Below are positions 45,201 to 53,456 of a stretch of DNA of 64,000 bases, piece by piece. The DNA comes from JAAURB01 sp049647265. Lineage in GTDB: Bacteria; Cyanobacteriota; Cyanobacteriia; Cyanobacteriales; Microcoleaceae. Position numbers and translations under genes: made by a program. Every line of letters starts with the position of its first letter. Position 1 is the first letter of the stretch. The stretch lies in the NCBI GenBank assembly GCA_049647265.1, contig JBARXJ010000035.1, positions 1-64,000 on the forward strand, given 5' to 3'. The notes beneath the pieces were generated by a model. The model was not told where the DNA came from. It saw only the letters and a program-made list of their open reading frames with translations, and searched no databases.

Positions 45201-47306
45201 ATTGGGATGTTGATGTTGGAATTGACGTAATAAAATAGACAGACTTTCGTTGGCGAAGGCATACCAAGCATTTCCTGGCATTCCTGTGACACCGATAATT
45301 GAGGTAAATGCCAGGAACAATTTGGGTGGAGTTTGTTCTAAGGCTTGTAACAGATGATATGCTCCTAACAGTTTGGGTGAGACTTCAGTTTGGGCGGCTG
45401 CTAAACTGACTTGGTCAACCCGACGGGGTTTGTTCAACCCGGCCCCATGAATCACCCCTGTAATGCTTCCCAATTCAGTTGTGACTGTTTCTACTAATTG
45501 GGTGACTGCATCTGCATTGGCAATATCACAGCTATAGTAACGACCAGTTAAGCCTTTTGCTTGAAATCGGGCTAAGGTTTGGGCAATTTCTCCTTCTGTA
45601 TTTGTGGGTAAAGCAGAACGTCCCACGAGTGCCATTTTCACCCCGGTTAACTCCGCCACCGCCAAGGCACATTCAGCAGTAATTCCTTTTGCACCGCCCG
45701 TGACTAAAATTACATCATTTTCTGACCAATTAATCCCACGCGGCAGATAATCAACGGGTTGTTGTAAACGGGACTGTGGCACAAAGCGAACTAAATCCCG
45801 ATTATACCCTGCTGTAACAATTGCAGCATCATCAGCGATTTCCTCAATCACGCAATTTGCCACTTGTCGGGCGTTTAAAGTCTTGGCGACATCCACTACC
45901 CGTACCCGCAGGTCGGGACGTTCTAGATGGACGCTACGGGCAAATCCGGCAGCGCAACAGCGTTCGGGATGAACCCCTGCCTCACCAAATTGACCGCCTC
46001 CAAACTGAACATAAGTAATGCATTTCTCTTTCCCTGGTGTGGCAATACTATGAAGTCGTGTTGTCATTTCCCCTAAAGGAAATTCACGGGTTTCAATGTC
46101 ATATTTTTGGGGCAGAATCGCGATATAGTGAGAGTAGTTAATTTTAGATAGATCGTCATCTGCCATTAAATTTTGGTAGGTGACTTTTTGTATTTCTGCC
46201 TGCAGTCCTAGCAGTTGTTTTGTCAGGGCAGTAACAAGAGGATGATTCATTGTATCAGCAACAATCAAAACTTTAGCTGCTGACCAATTTTCTGGGAAAC
46301 ATTCTTGTTTTTCTTGGGCTACATATTCGATGCTAAAGTTCCGTACCCAAGCAGGTGAAGCTTCTGCAACTGTTTCTGGCTTTATAACTGTTTGAGGTTT
46401 GACCTCAACGGGTTTTGCTAAACCCATGGCATCGACGACTTCTTGTAATGTAGCATTGGCAAGAGTTGAAGGATCGACTTGACCATTTAACCCGAGTTGT
46501 TTGGCAACACTAGCCACTAATTCACCGGCTTTAATCGAATCTAGATTTAAATCATCCAGTAAACGCAACTCCATTGATAAAGTGGATGAGGGAAATCCGG
46601 TGCGTTCTTCTACTTGTTGTAATAGCAGTTGAGGGATATCTAGGCTATCTGTTTGTGGTGTTGGGGATGAAACCGATAAGGATGTTTCTTCAGTTGAATT
46701 CGGTAACAGCTTTCCCAGAACATCCGCTACTTCTTTTAAAGTGGCATTGGCTAAGGTTGACGGATCAATTTCCCCTGCAACCCCACATTCTTTTGCTGCC
46801 ATTGCTACTAATTCACCGGCTTTAATAGAATCGAGGTTTAAATCATCTAACAGTTTCAAATCGAGATCAATACTCTGTTCTGGATATCCGGTTTTCTCAA
46901 CGACTAAATTGATTAAAATCGACTCTATATTTTTAGTCGGTTTAACAGGCTCTACGACTACGGATGAATCGGGTTTTACAGTGACAGGATGACCGTTACC
47001 ATTCCCGTTTTGAAGGTAAATTGCACTTTTTCCATTGCCGTTACCATTTCCATTGCTATTGCCATTCAGGTTATGAGTTTTTGCTTTACCATTACCGTTA
47101 CCATTACCGTTACCATTACCATTCAGGTTATGAGTTTTCCCATTACCATTGCTATTGTGATTCTTTTTAGTAAAATAGCGAGAGGTTTGTAAATCGGCTC
47201 GAATAACTTTTGCGAGAAAAGAACCGCGTTGAGAAAAATAAGTGGAAAGTAACTGAACCAATTCATCATTGGGCGGTAAATTGGAAGAATGTTGAGAAGA
47301 TGTCAT
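42279..47306 (-). CDS. Iterative polyketide synthase subunit 2: ACP-ACP-KR-DH-PPTase-hotdog-hotdog
   Basis: The 1675-residue protein has these parts. Residues 14-40 share the YFSQRGSFLAKVIRADL motif with the end of the KS-AT protein. A linker of Asn-Gly repeats follows (51-105). Two near-identical ACPs come next, with phosphopantetheine Ser160 and Ser257 in LDDLNLDSIKAGEL. Then come a KR (VTGGAKGI near 535, Tyr682), a FabA/PfaA-type DH with His813 (VADHIWRGSYLFP), and a 4'-phosphopantetheinyl transferase (GCDIEAI 1191-1197; WSATETVRK 1235-1243). Last are two hotdog thioesterase-like domains (1335-1485, 1515-1650), the second with ESNLVGNVYYGNYFIWQGR as in enediyne thioesterases (CalE7/DynE7). 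The order matches enediyne PksE with its thioesterase fused on. The product is unknown. Confidence 0.88.
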   Translation of the reverse strand: MTSSQHSSNLPPNDELVQLLSTYFSQRGSFLAKVIRADLQTSRYFTKKNHNSNGNGKTHNLNGNGNGNGNGNGKAKTHNLNGNSNGNGNGNGKSAIYLQNGNGNGHPVTVKPDSSVVVEPVKPTKNIESILINLVVEKTGYPEQSIDLDLKLLDDLNLDSIKAGELVAMAAKECGVAGEIDPSTLANATLKEVADVLGKLLPNSTEETSLSVSSPTPQTDSLDIPQLLLQQVEERTGFPSSTLSMELRLLDDLNLDSIKAGELVASVAKQLGLNGQVDPSTLANATLQEVVDAMGLAKPVEVKPQTVIKPETVAEASPAWVRNFSIEYVAQEKQECFPENWSAAKVLIVADTMNHPLVTALTKQLLGLQAEIQKVTYQNLMADDDLSKINYSHYIAILPQKYDIETREFPLGEMTTRLHSIATPGKEKCITYVQFGGGQFGEAGVHPERCCAAGFARSVHLERPDLRVRVVDVAKTLNARQVANCVIEEIADDAAIVTAGYNRDLVRFVPQSRLQQPVDYLPRGINWSENDVILVTGGAKGITAECALAVAELTGVKMALVGRSALPTNTEGEIAQTLARFQAKGLTGRYYSCDIANADAVTQLVETVTTELGSITGVIHGAGLNKPRRVDQVSLAAAQTEVSPKLLGAYHLLQALEQTPPKLFLAFTSIIGVTGMPGNAWYAFANESLSILLRQFQHQHPNTQILSLAYSVWDEVGMGARMGSVKNLEKMGIHAISKQEGVSRFLKLFESNPGVDQVVIAARLGGLDTWSPIPVKPPSQLRFIEKVISFEPNVELKARIHLSLDCDRYVADHIWRGSYLFPTVFGLEAMAQAVAYVTAEAQPSIIGISDISLRRPVVVDPTKGVEIEIHGEVMETDDNGERQIKLGIRTEQTGFNLDHFSATFILGNRKVGETLSPETFKPQGLTLQPKQDLYGDLLFQGPRFQQMGEILSLNAKQAVFCSQVRSKDELVSDSFNHPQGQTILLGDPYLRDVLLQSVQLTIPQHICLPVEIGNIEFFQNPTADETSRRVQVILQQRQDQEYISQVVATNEAGVILERLSGYRLRILEEHPENPTAEQLANPQAADEETFNRIVQETASQLDVTLPAISVGYAPNLQSLSKKQRRQQEKPIIANAVKSQLGLSIAENIDFNIKTLATGKPQFTGKTTTGLDLSLSHCDRYCLAVVGETPQGCDIEAIQPRTLEDWEALLSSSPIAVVQQLVQQGDTLDVAATRIWSATETVRKAVNGIKPKFSIVAKQEDGVLLQTETPNGTYFVLTVPIKLTRPPQRMVAILVSPQPSLTSNSIIPQQDNQSHPDHSRSHRTRYTQDGPQGQLVYEQRYQVSFKDSGSISRRVYFAQYFRWVGKIRELPMESIASQMLGDFLTGDWGMVTNAVSLRVLGEATSYDIVQARAWVGNVVGSSFDTYIEFCKVLPDDTLERIAIAEVKATWVRLVSYGVPSPMPFPEYLQTYLDRFSASTPATLDLKRPETLPLPPLPAPLGQLDTGVTVYQTSLQQGRYGKLLYSQQFQTTLEESNLVGNVYYGNYFIWQGRTLDLFLYSVAPEYLRVSNPCGEMVCLYTRMDYLREAMPFDQIRTVLYVESVSECGAVFNFEFFRDQADGTSEKLHVGQQQVAWVTRQEDGSAVATPWPSKVMEVLTGVSSSEESVSVMANSLRH
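46989..47156 (-). repeat. Hexamer minisatellite coding for an Asn-Gly linker
   Basis: Repeats of the hexamer aacggt/aatggt code for a flexible (NG)n linker with two copies of KTHNLNGN. It separates the N-terminal docking-like helix from the first ACP. Such a tract is likely to vary in length between strains. Confidence 0.85.
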
Positions 47307-47362
47307 AGTTATGTTCCGTTGTAAGTTTGAATTTCTGAGCTGTGAATAGAATTTTTTCTGCT

Positions 47363-50300
47363 TTACAAGCTTTCTAAATCAGCCCGAATTAACTCGGCTA
47401 AAAATGCACCCCGTTCAGAGAAATATTCGGATAAGACCGACTCCAATAAATCCTCAGATCCTGGCATGAGTTGAGGTTGAGTTGGAACTAAATCAACAGC
47501 CATTGGCAAATTTTCAATATTGCCCAGAACTTGCAAGGGTTTTTCACAAGGATTAACCACAAACTGTTTTTGAGAAGCAGGAATAAAGGGACGCACTAAA
47601 CGATTTTCATATAGTACCTTCCAATCAATATCACTCCCTTGAACAAACAAACTCGCCAGTAAGGTATTGAGATCGCGATCGCTTCCCGCTTTGGACTCTA
47701 CCGGTAAACACATCGGATGATTTGTTGTGGCACTGACTAAACCCGACAACACTTTCCCAGGCCCGACTTCCACCATCACATCACATTGAGTGGCTAAAGT
47801 ATTGACGAGGGAAATAAAATCCACTCTAGAAGTCATCTGTTGGGCGAAGTATTCTCGTAGCTGAATTCCCGGTTGAATTAACTCTCCATTCACACTAGAA
47901 AATAACGATAAACTGGTTTGAGATAAGGTATCAGGAATCGGTGCATTTGCCCGCAAAAATTCAGCCGAGGAAGCCACCATCTCAGAATGAAAAGCATTAG
48001 CCACACGGAGTGGACGGCTAGCAATACCTTCAGTTTCAGCCCGTTGAATCACTTCTGCAACACTCTTGGGTTCACCTGAAATTACGGTTTGTTTGGGACT
48101 ATTAATATTCGCCACCACCACATAACCGTTAACCCCTTGAACCAGTTTTTCAGCCTCCGTTTGAGAACAAGCTAAACTTGCCATTGTCCCGGCTTTACCC
48201 TCAGTGGCTGCCATGGCTTTACCTCGCATAGCGGCAAACACTAACAAGGTTTTCTCGTCATAACCCCCTGCGGCTTGAAAAGCACTTAATTCCCCTAAAC
48301 TATGTCCGCCAACCGCAACAGGTTGAATCCCTAAACGGTTGAGATAGCGTTTCCAAACTAAAGAGGCAAAACAGATAGCAGGAGGGGCAATATCTGCGCG
48401 GGTTAAGGCTTTCAACCAATCTTTAATTTGATCTTTATTGACAGCGCGATCTGCTTGACGATAAATTAAAGGACTAATAGCGCTAAATCCCGCTTCTTCT
48501 AACCAGTTGTCTGCTTCGCTTAAAAATTCCCGCGCCCAATCATACCGTTGTACTAAGGTTCGCACCATATTTAACCGTTGGGAACCTTGACCGGGAAACA
48601 AAAACGCTACACGACACTGTTTGATATTGTTCGCCACCCAAATCTGTTTTTGAGGAGAAACCCGCATTTCTCCCACCGCAGGGGGTTTATCATTTAAGAT
48701 TTCTTCTAGTTGTTGCAGATTTTCCACCAACGCCATCGGAGTGTCTGCCACAATAGCTGCCCGCACTTTTCCAGATATCTCAGCTTGGGAGATCTCAACA
48801 GCTAAATCTACCATTTCCGCTAAACTGATATCCTCTACCACCGTTGCCAAACGTTGGGTTTTTTCTAGTAACGCTTCAACAGTATCTGCCAAAAGGACAA
48901 ACACTTCTGTATCCTGGTTAGAAACCAACAAGGCTTCGGGTTTGAGAGTAGACTTTAACTTCTCGGAGGGTTGATCGCCAGACTCTAGGGTAACGTGGGA
49001 GTTAATTCCACCAAATCCCATGGCTGAAACACCCGCCCGTAGAATATCGCCTTGTTGACGGACTTCTCCTTGTAAAATAGGATAAATTGACTGAGCAGAA
49101 CTGTCAAAGACGGGGTTAGGATCTTGACAACCACAGCTAGGAGGAATCACCCGTTGATTGACTGCCATCACCGCTTTAATCAATCCTCCGATACCCGCAG
49201 CAGCTTTAGTATGCCCCACAAGAGATTTAAAAGAAGTGACTCCAATTGAACGGGGGGCAATCTCTCCATCTGCGGCAACCGCCAGGGCAATTCCTTCTAA
49301 TTCTGTGCGATCGCCAACTGGCGTACCGGTACCATGTCCTTCAATAAAGTCTAAATCATGGGTATTGTATTCAGCTTTATCGTAGGCGCGGCGTAAGGCT
49401 TTAGATTGACCGATTTTAGAAGGGGCTGTAATCCCCCCTTTACCATCAGAAGAAATACCCCAGCCTTGGATCACGGCATAGACATAATCTCCATCTCGGC
49501 GGGCATCTTCTAAGCGTTTGAGAACCGCAAACCCGCAGCCTTCACCGGGAATAAAACCACTGGCTTTACGGTCATAAACCGTCATATCTGTTGCAGTCAA
49601 TGCCCCAGTTTTGGCAAAGCCAATCAGTTCAAAGGTATCAAGACTGATATCAACTCCACCCGCTAAGGCTAAATCGAGATCGCCACAAGCAAGGGATTTT
49701 GCAGCAGTTGTGACGGCAATCAGGGAAGAAGAACAAGCCCCATCAACGGTATAACCACCCCCATCGAGGTTAAAGAAATTACAAACTCGTCCAGCAATCG
49801 TATTAGAAAGTCCACCTGCTAGGGAATCTTCAGTAATGGTGGCAAAGGCTGATTTATAAATGCCTTCCATTGTGTTAATTAAAGATTCAGTGGCCGTGGC
49901 TGACATCCCTTTGGCTACGGCTGTTGTTTGTAATGCTTTGCGAACATAAGGCCACCGTAGACGCATTCCGGTTGCCCGAGTTTGTTCCCCGGTTAAGGTA
50001 TTGCCTAAAATCACTCCGGTTTTTTCTGTGGGAATGGTTTGACGGCTGAAACCTGCATCTTCAATGGCTTTGTATGCGACTTCTAAGGCCAGCCAATGAA
50101 CGATATCGGTTGATTCAACAGCGGTTTTGGGAATGCGTCGGTTTGCCCAGTCGAATTCAAAACCATCAATTACAGCCATCCGACTGCCATAGGTTTTGTC
50201 GGGAACTGTTGGGTCTGGATCGTAATATTCTGATAGGGGTAAACGAACATCGGGAGTACGTCGAAATTGACGACGACGAGTTAGAATATTTTCCCAAAGT

Positions 50301-50374
50301 TGTTGTAAATTATTGGCGCCTGGGTAATAGCAACCCATGCCAATTACTGCAATTTTTGAGGTTGGATAATTCAT
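47363..50374 (-). CDS. Iterative polyketide synthase subunit 1: KS-AT
   Basis: The 1003-residue protein has a ketosynthase with catalytic Cys214 (VDGACSSSLIAV), His347 (EGHGTGTPVGD) and His388 (SLVGHTKAAAGIGG). An acyltransferase follows, with GQGSQ at 595-599 and the nucleophile Ser692 (GGHSLGELSAF). The KS is of the PUFA/enediyne/HglE type. The chain stops after a short tail whose end (YFSERGAFLAELIRADLESL) is repeated at the start of the next protein. Classical PksE and PfaA continue into ACP in the same chain, so the synthase seems to be split here. It is the first gene of the locus; a 1.4-kb region lies upstream. The gap to subunit 2 is 56 bases. Confidence 0.9.
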   Translation of the reverse strand: MNYPTSKIAVIGMGCYYPGANNLQQLWENILTRRRQFRRTPDVRLPLSEYYDPDPTVPDKTYGSRMAVIDGFEFDWANRRIPKTAVESTDIVHWLALEVAYKAIEDAGFSRQTIPTEKTGVILGNTLTGEQTRATGMRLRWPYVRKALQTTAVAKGMSATATESLINTMEGIYKSAFATITEDSLAGGLSNTIAGRVCNFFNLDGGGYTVDGACSSSLIAVTTAAKSLACGDLDLALAGGVDISLDTFELIGFAKTGALTATDMTVYDRKASGFIPGEGCGFAVLKRLEDARRDGDYVYAVIQGWGISSDGKGGITAPSKIGQSKALRRAYDKAEYNTHDLDFIEGHGTGTPVGDRTELEGIALAVAADGEIAPRSIGVTSFKSLVGHTKAAAGIGGLIKAVMAVNQRVIPPSCGCQDPNPVFDSSAQSIYPILQGEVRQQGDILRAGVSAMGFGGINSHVTLESGDQPSEKLKSTLKPEALLVSNQDTEVFVLLADTVEALLEKTQRLATVVEDISLAEMVDLAVEISQAEISGKVRAAIVADTPMALVENLQQLEEILNDKPPAVGEMRVSPQKQIWVANNIKQCRVAFLFPGQGSQRLNMVRTLVQRYDWAREFLSEADNWLEEAGFSAISPLIYRQADRAVNKDQIKDWLKALTRADIAPPAICFASLVWKRYLNRLGIQPVAVGGHSLGELSAFQAAGGYDEKTLLVFAAMRGKAMAATEGKAGTMASLACSQTEAEKLVQGVNGYVVVANINSPKQTVISGEPKSVAEVIQRAETEGIASRPLRVANAFHSEMVASSAEFLRANAPIPDTLSQTSLSLFSSVNGELIQPGIQLREYFAQQMTSRVDFISLVNTLATQCDVMVEVGPGKVLSGLVSATTNHPMCLPVESKAGSDRDLNTLLASLFVQGSDIDWKVLYENRLVRPFIPASQKQFVVNPCEKPLQVLGNIENLPMAVDLVPTQPQLMPGSEDLLESVLSEYFSERGAFLAELIRADLESL

Positions 50375-50746
50375 TGCTAAAGTTCAACAATGTTAGGTGA
50401 TTGGGTTAAACGGTTCTTCAGCTTCAGCATCTACCCGAACATATTTCTCTCCTGTTCTAGCTTATGCACTCATCCAATCCATCTCTTTTGATGCGGCTTT
50501 AGTCAAAACCGGGTCAAACCTTGATGTATCGGGATCTTAAATGACGTAGAGTCATCGAGATTTTCTTGAGTAATCAAAGCAGTTGACAGGGGAAAATAGG
50601 TTCATTATCAATCAAATCAAAGCCATGGAAAAAAACTATCATGATCTGATGTCTTACGAGTTCAGATCGTTTTCTCCATTGTGTTTATTGGCGACCTATA
50701 ACAGCATAGAATATGATCGAGATTGATTTAGGTATAATCACTCTTC

Positions 50747-50760
50747 ACTCTAGATAGAGT
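50747..50760. promoter_or_regulatory. Perfect 14-base palindrome ACTCTAGATAGAGT
   Basis: Six-base arms (ACTCTA/TAGAGT) around GA. It lies in the leader or promoter region of the polyketide genes and is a candidate operator. No family of regulator can be named. Confidence 0.35.
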
Positions 50761-50787
50761 CGCAATTCAGTTTTTCTCTGATCTCTA

Positions 50788-50805
50788 TATCTATCTTTAT
50801 AGATA
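50788..50805. promoter_or_regulatory. Inverted repeat TATCTAT-CTTT-ATAGATA
   Basis: Seven-base perfect arms with a four-base loop, 27 bases from the other palindrome. It may be an operator or an RNA hairpin in the leader of the polyketide transcript. Confidence 0.35.
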
Positions 50806-51635
50806 ACCTATAGCTGTGTGATCAGTAAGGTTACGGAAATCCTCATAGAAACCTTTTTACAAAATTGTTACGAATTAGTTAGCTCATTCGTCATCATTGA
50901 AAATATACAATCAGGTTAAAACCCTTAAAACTATACTCTTTACCCTTTTGCTATTAAATTTCTGATATAACTCAGATAGAACGGCTATAGAGTTTAGGGA
51001 ATCGGTGATTTTACAGAAAGATTTAAAAACCTCCTCTGATTTTAGACAAAATCTAAGTTTTACATTTCTTATTAATGTTTGACCTGATACAAAATAATTG
51101 CTGACATCAAAGGATTGCACTGCGCCCATAGACTACCCGTCAACCCTTAATGTCTTTCAGAGTCCTATTGCCGAAAACTGTAGTAATATCTGGGTTTGAA
51201 GAGAGTCAAGTACTCAAAATCGGATTTTTTTTGCCCATTTTTGATAAAAGTATTGACAACCTCTGAGAATGAAAGTAACCTAGTGATTAGGTGTTCTTTC
51301 AGCTTCATATAAGTTATTTACCTGATGGGAATCACTTTATTATCAGTGTAATAACTTGGCATCGAATCAAAAAAATCAAACTGATTAGGAGCTTTTTTAC
51401 TGTAATCGTTAATGTACATCATTTGGAATTACTCTTTTCTTTTCCCAGATGATGCAGAAATACATTAAGGGAAAACAGTACAAGTTCACGAAGGAAAAGG
51501 TAGAAGTTAAACCGCTTGACTTCTCTCAGGACTCGCCTGATTTTGCCTCAATTTAAAAGTTTAGGTCAACTCATCAAAGGCTATGATTCCATACATCAGT
51601 AAGACCCTAAAAGTCTTGAATTGATGGGAGCAATA

Positions 51636-51719
51636 ATGCAAATATTTAAGTCACTCAGGGCAATATTTGTAACGATTTTGTTCATTCTTATCACTGGATA
51701 TAATCCCTCGGAGAAATAG
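51636..51719 (+). CDS. Possible 27-residue hydrophobic peptide
   Basis: An ATG preceded by GGGAG (7-base spacing) opens a 27-codon frame (MQIFKSLRAIFVTILFILI... ending NPSEK). The peptide is basic at the start and then wholly hydrophobic, like a small membrane or leader peptide. It lies 108 bases before the RTX gene on the same strand. The ribosome site supports it; nothing else does. Confidence 0.3.
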   Translation: MQIFKSLRAIFVTILFILITGYNPSEK

Positions 51720-51827
51720 TAAATTTCTTCTGATTTCACTGTGGGCTAAATTAATGATTTGATCTCATTTAAGAGAAATATTCACCCACTTGCAACAAAA
51801 CACTTAATCTTATCACCTCACAAAAAG

Positions 51828-53444
51828 ATGACACAGCAACTTAACTTTTTAAATTCCGTTACGATCGGTGTTAACTTTGGTTTTAACCCCAATAATCAAC
51901 CCGATTTTACTGCTAATCTGACAGGTGAAACCACTTTATTATTTAGCGAGCCTGTTGATGGTTTAATTGATCATCCCTTACTGGAAAATGTGGGAACTGT
52001 CGATAACAATTTAGATGTTATAGAAATTGAAGTAGTCAGCAGCACTTCAACCGGCCCAACTCCTTTTGTACCCAGTATCACCTCAAATTCTGGCGATAAT
52101 ATTGCTGACTTTTCTCCCACTCCAAATGATTTAGATTTGCCTTTTGAATCCTTATATTCCGCAGGCGCAATTATTGCTAATGGAGAAGATGATACAGCTA
52201 ACAGTTTCTTTAAGCTATTCATTGAAATTCAAGACACCCCAGAAGGAATCATCCGAAGTCAAGAAGCACTGACCTTAGAGGCAACTTCACCCCTGGCTAG
52301 TTTTTCTGCTGAAGCAGATTTCGAGCCAATTAATTATGTTACCAGCGATATTATTGAATTATATAGTGCCGGAGAAGATGGTATTTTCTGGACAGGTGAT
52401 GAAATTGAAGTTGCCAGAATAGTTCCCGATACAAATGGTTTCTCTGCGGTGCTTAACCTGACTCCAACTGCATCAGAAAATTCATCAGGAAATACTTTTA
52501 TTGGTAGCACAGATAGCGAAATTTTAGTCGGTACAAATGGCAATGATGTGATCTATGGTAACGGCGGTAACGACTATCTTGAAGGCCTGGCGGGCAATGA
52601 CACCATTGTCAGTGGTGATGAGGATGATGCGCTCATTGGGGGTGATGATGATGACTTATTATTTGGCAACGGCGGTAACGACTATTTGGATGGTCAGGCG
52701 GGTAATGACCGACTTCTAGGGGGTGACAACGATGATATTCTCCTGGGTGGAGAGGGAGGCGACGCGCTCAATGCTGGAGGGGGTAATGATATTCTCAATG
52801 GCAATGATGGGGATGACACCCTCAGTGGTGGCAGTGGTAATGACGGAATTATTGGTAATGCTGGCAATGACCAAATGACCGGAGGAGATGGCGATGATGG
52901 CATGACAGGGGGTAGCGGCAATGATGGCATATTTGGCAATACTGGTAATGACGGTTTGCTGGGAAATATGGGTAATGATGTGCTGAATGGGGGTCAAGGT
53001 GACGATGCGCTGTTTGGTGGCAAAGGAGATGATATTCTCTTCGGCGATAAGGATAATGATGCTTTGTTTGGGGAAAATGGTAATGATGTTTTAATTGGTG
53101 GCGAGGGTAAAGATACGCTAACAGGCGGGCCTGGTAATGATGTCTTTGTCTTTCAAAATCTCCCAGGAGATATCGATGTGATTGAAGATTTCTCAGTGTT
53201 TGAGGATATTATTTCAGTTTCTGCTCGCAATTTTGGGGGTAACCTCACTCCAGGAACATTACTGATGCGCGATCAGTTTGTCCAGGGTACAGCGGCAGTG
53301 AATAGTAGCGATCGCTTTATTTATGATAGTGCTAGCGGTTCACTATTTTTTGATGTCGATGGTGTCGGAGGAATAGAACAAGTCCAGATTGCAATGTTCT
53401 CTCCTGAAACAACTTTAAGTGCCAATAACATTTTCGTTGATTAA
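51828..53444 (+). CDS. RTX calcium-binding protein with an N-terminal spondin/CHRD-like domain of unknown type
   Basis: The 538-residue protein from the ATG at 51828 (MTQQLNFLNSV) has an N-terminal region of about 220 residues with beta-rich sequence. There NFGFNPNNQPDFTANLTGETTLLFSEPV and ENVGTVDNNLDVIEIEVVS look like a secreted beta-sandwich. It then has about 20 RTX nonapeptides (GNDVLNGGQGDDALFGGKGDD). The C-terminal cap (VIEDFSVFEDIISVSARNFG...GSLFFDVDGVGG) is the extended kind found in cyanobacterial RTX proteins. A TTG at 51759 extends the frame but has no support. A type I secreted protein is likely. The SDR gene starts 13 bases after its stop, perhaps in the same transcript. The exact name of the N-terminal domain is uncertain. 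Confidence 0.82.
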   Translation: MTQQLNFLNSVTIGVNFGFNPNNQPDFTANLTGETTLLFSEPVDGLIDHPLLENVGTVDNNLDVIEIEVVSSTSTGPTPFVPSITSNSGDNIADFSPTPNDLDLPFESLYSAGAIIANGEDDTANSFFKLFIEIQDTPEGIIRSQEALTLEATSPLASFSAEADFEPINYVTSDIIELYSAGEDGIFWTGDEIEVARIVPDTNGFSAVLNLTPTASENSSGNTFIGSTDSEILVGTNGNDVIYGNGGNDYLEGLAGNDTIVSGDEDDALIGGDDDDLLFGNGGNDYLDGQAGNDRLLGGDNDDILLGGEGGDALNAGGGNDILNGNDGDDTLSGGSGNDGIIGNAGNDQMTGGDGDDGMTGGSGNDGIFGNTGNDGLLGNMGNDVLNGGQGDDALFGGKGDDILFGDKDNDALFGENGNDVLIGGEGKDTLTGGPGNDVFVFQNLPGDIDVIEDFSVFEDIISVSARNFGGNLTPGTLLMRDQFVQGTAAVNSSDRFIYDSASGSLFFDVDGVGGIEQVQIAMFSPETTLSANNIFVD

Positions 53445-53456
53445 GAGGAAAGATTT

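Larger units (their letters stand above)
50375..51635. other. Upstream region of the polyketide locus, no clear gene
   Basis: About 1.26 kb between the divergent KS-AT gene and a short ORF and RTX gene. It holds two near-perfect inverted repeats (50747-50760 and 50788-50805), about 380-430 bases before the KS-AT start, as in an operator or leader hairpin. A 72-codon minus-strand frame at 50911-51129 has no family sequence and was not called. The promoter of the biosynthetic locus should lie here. Confidence 0.45.

Noticed and set aside
42279..50374. Heterocyst glycolipid (HglE) locus
   Set aside because: The fused PPTase, thioesterase domains and halogenases fit enediyne-type PKS better, and no other hgl genes are present. 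HglE-type relatedness of the KS remains possible.
50911..51129. 72-codon minus-strand frame upstream of the PKS
   Set aside because: No ribosome site, no recognisable family and A/T-rich composition like the flanking non-coding DNA.
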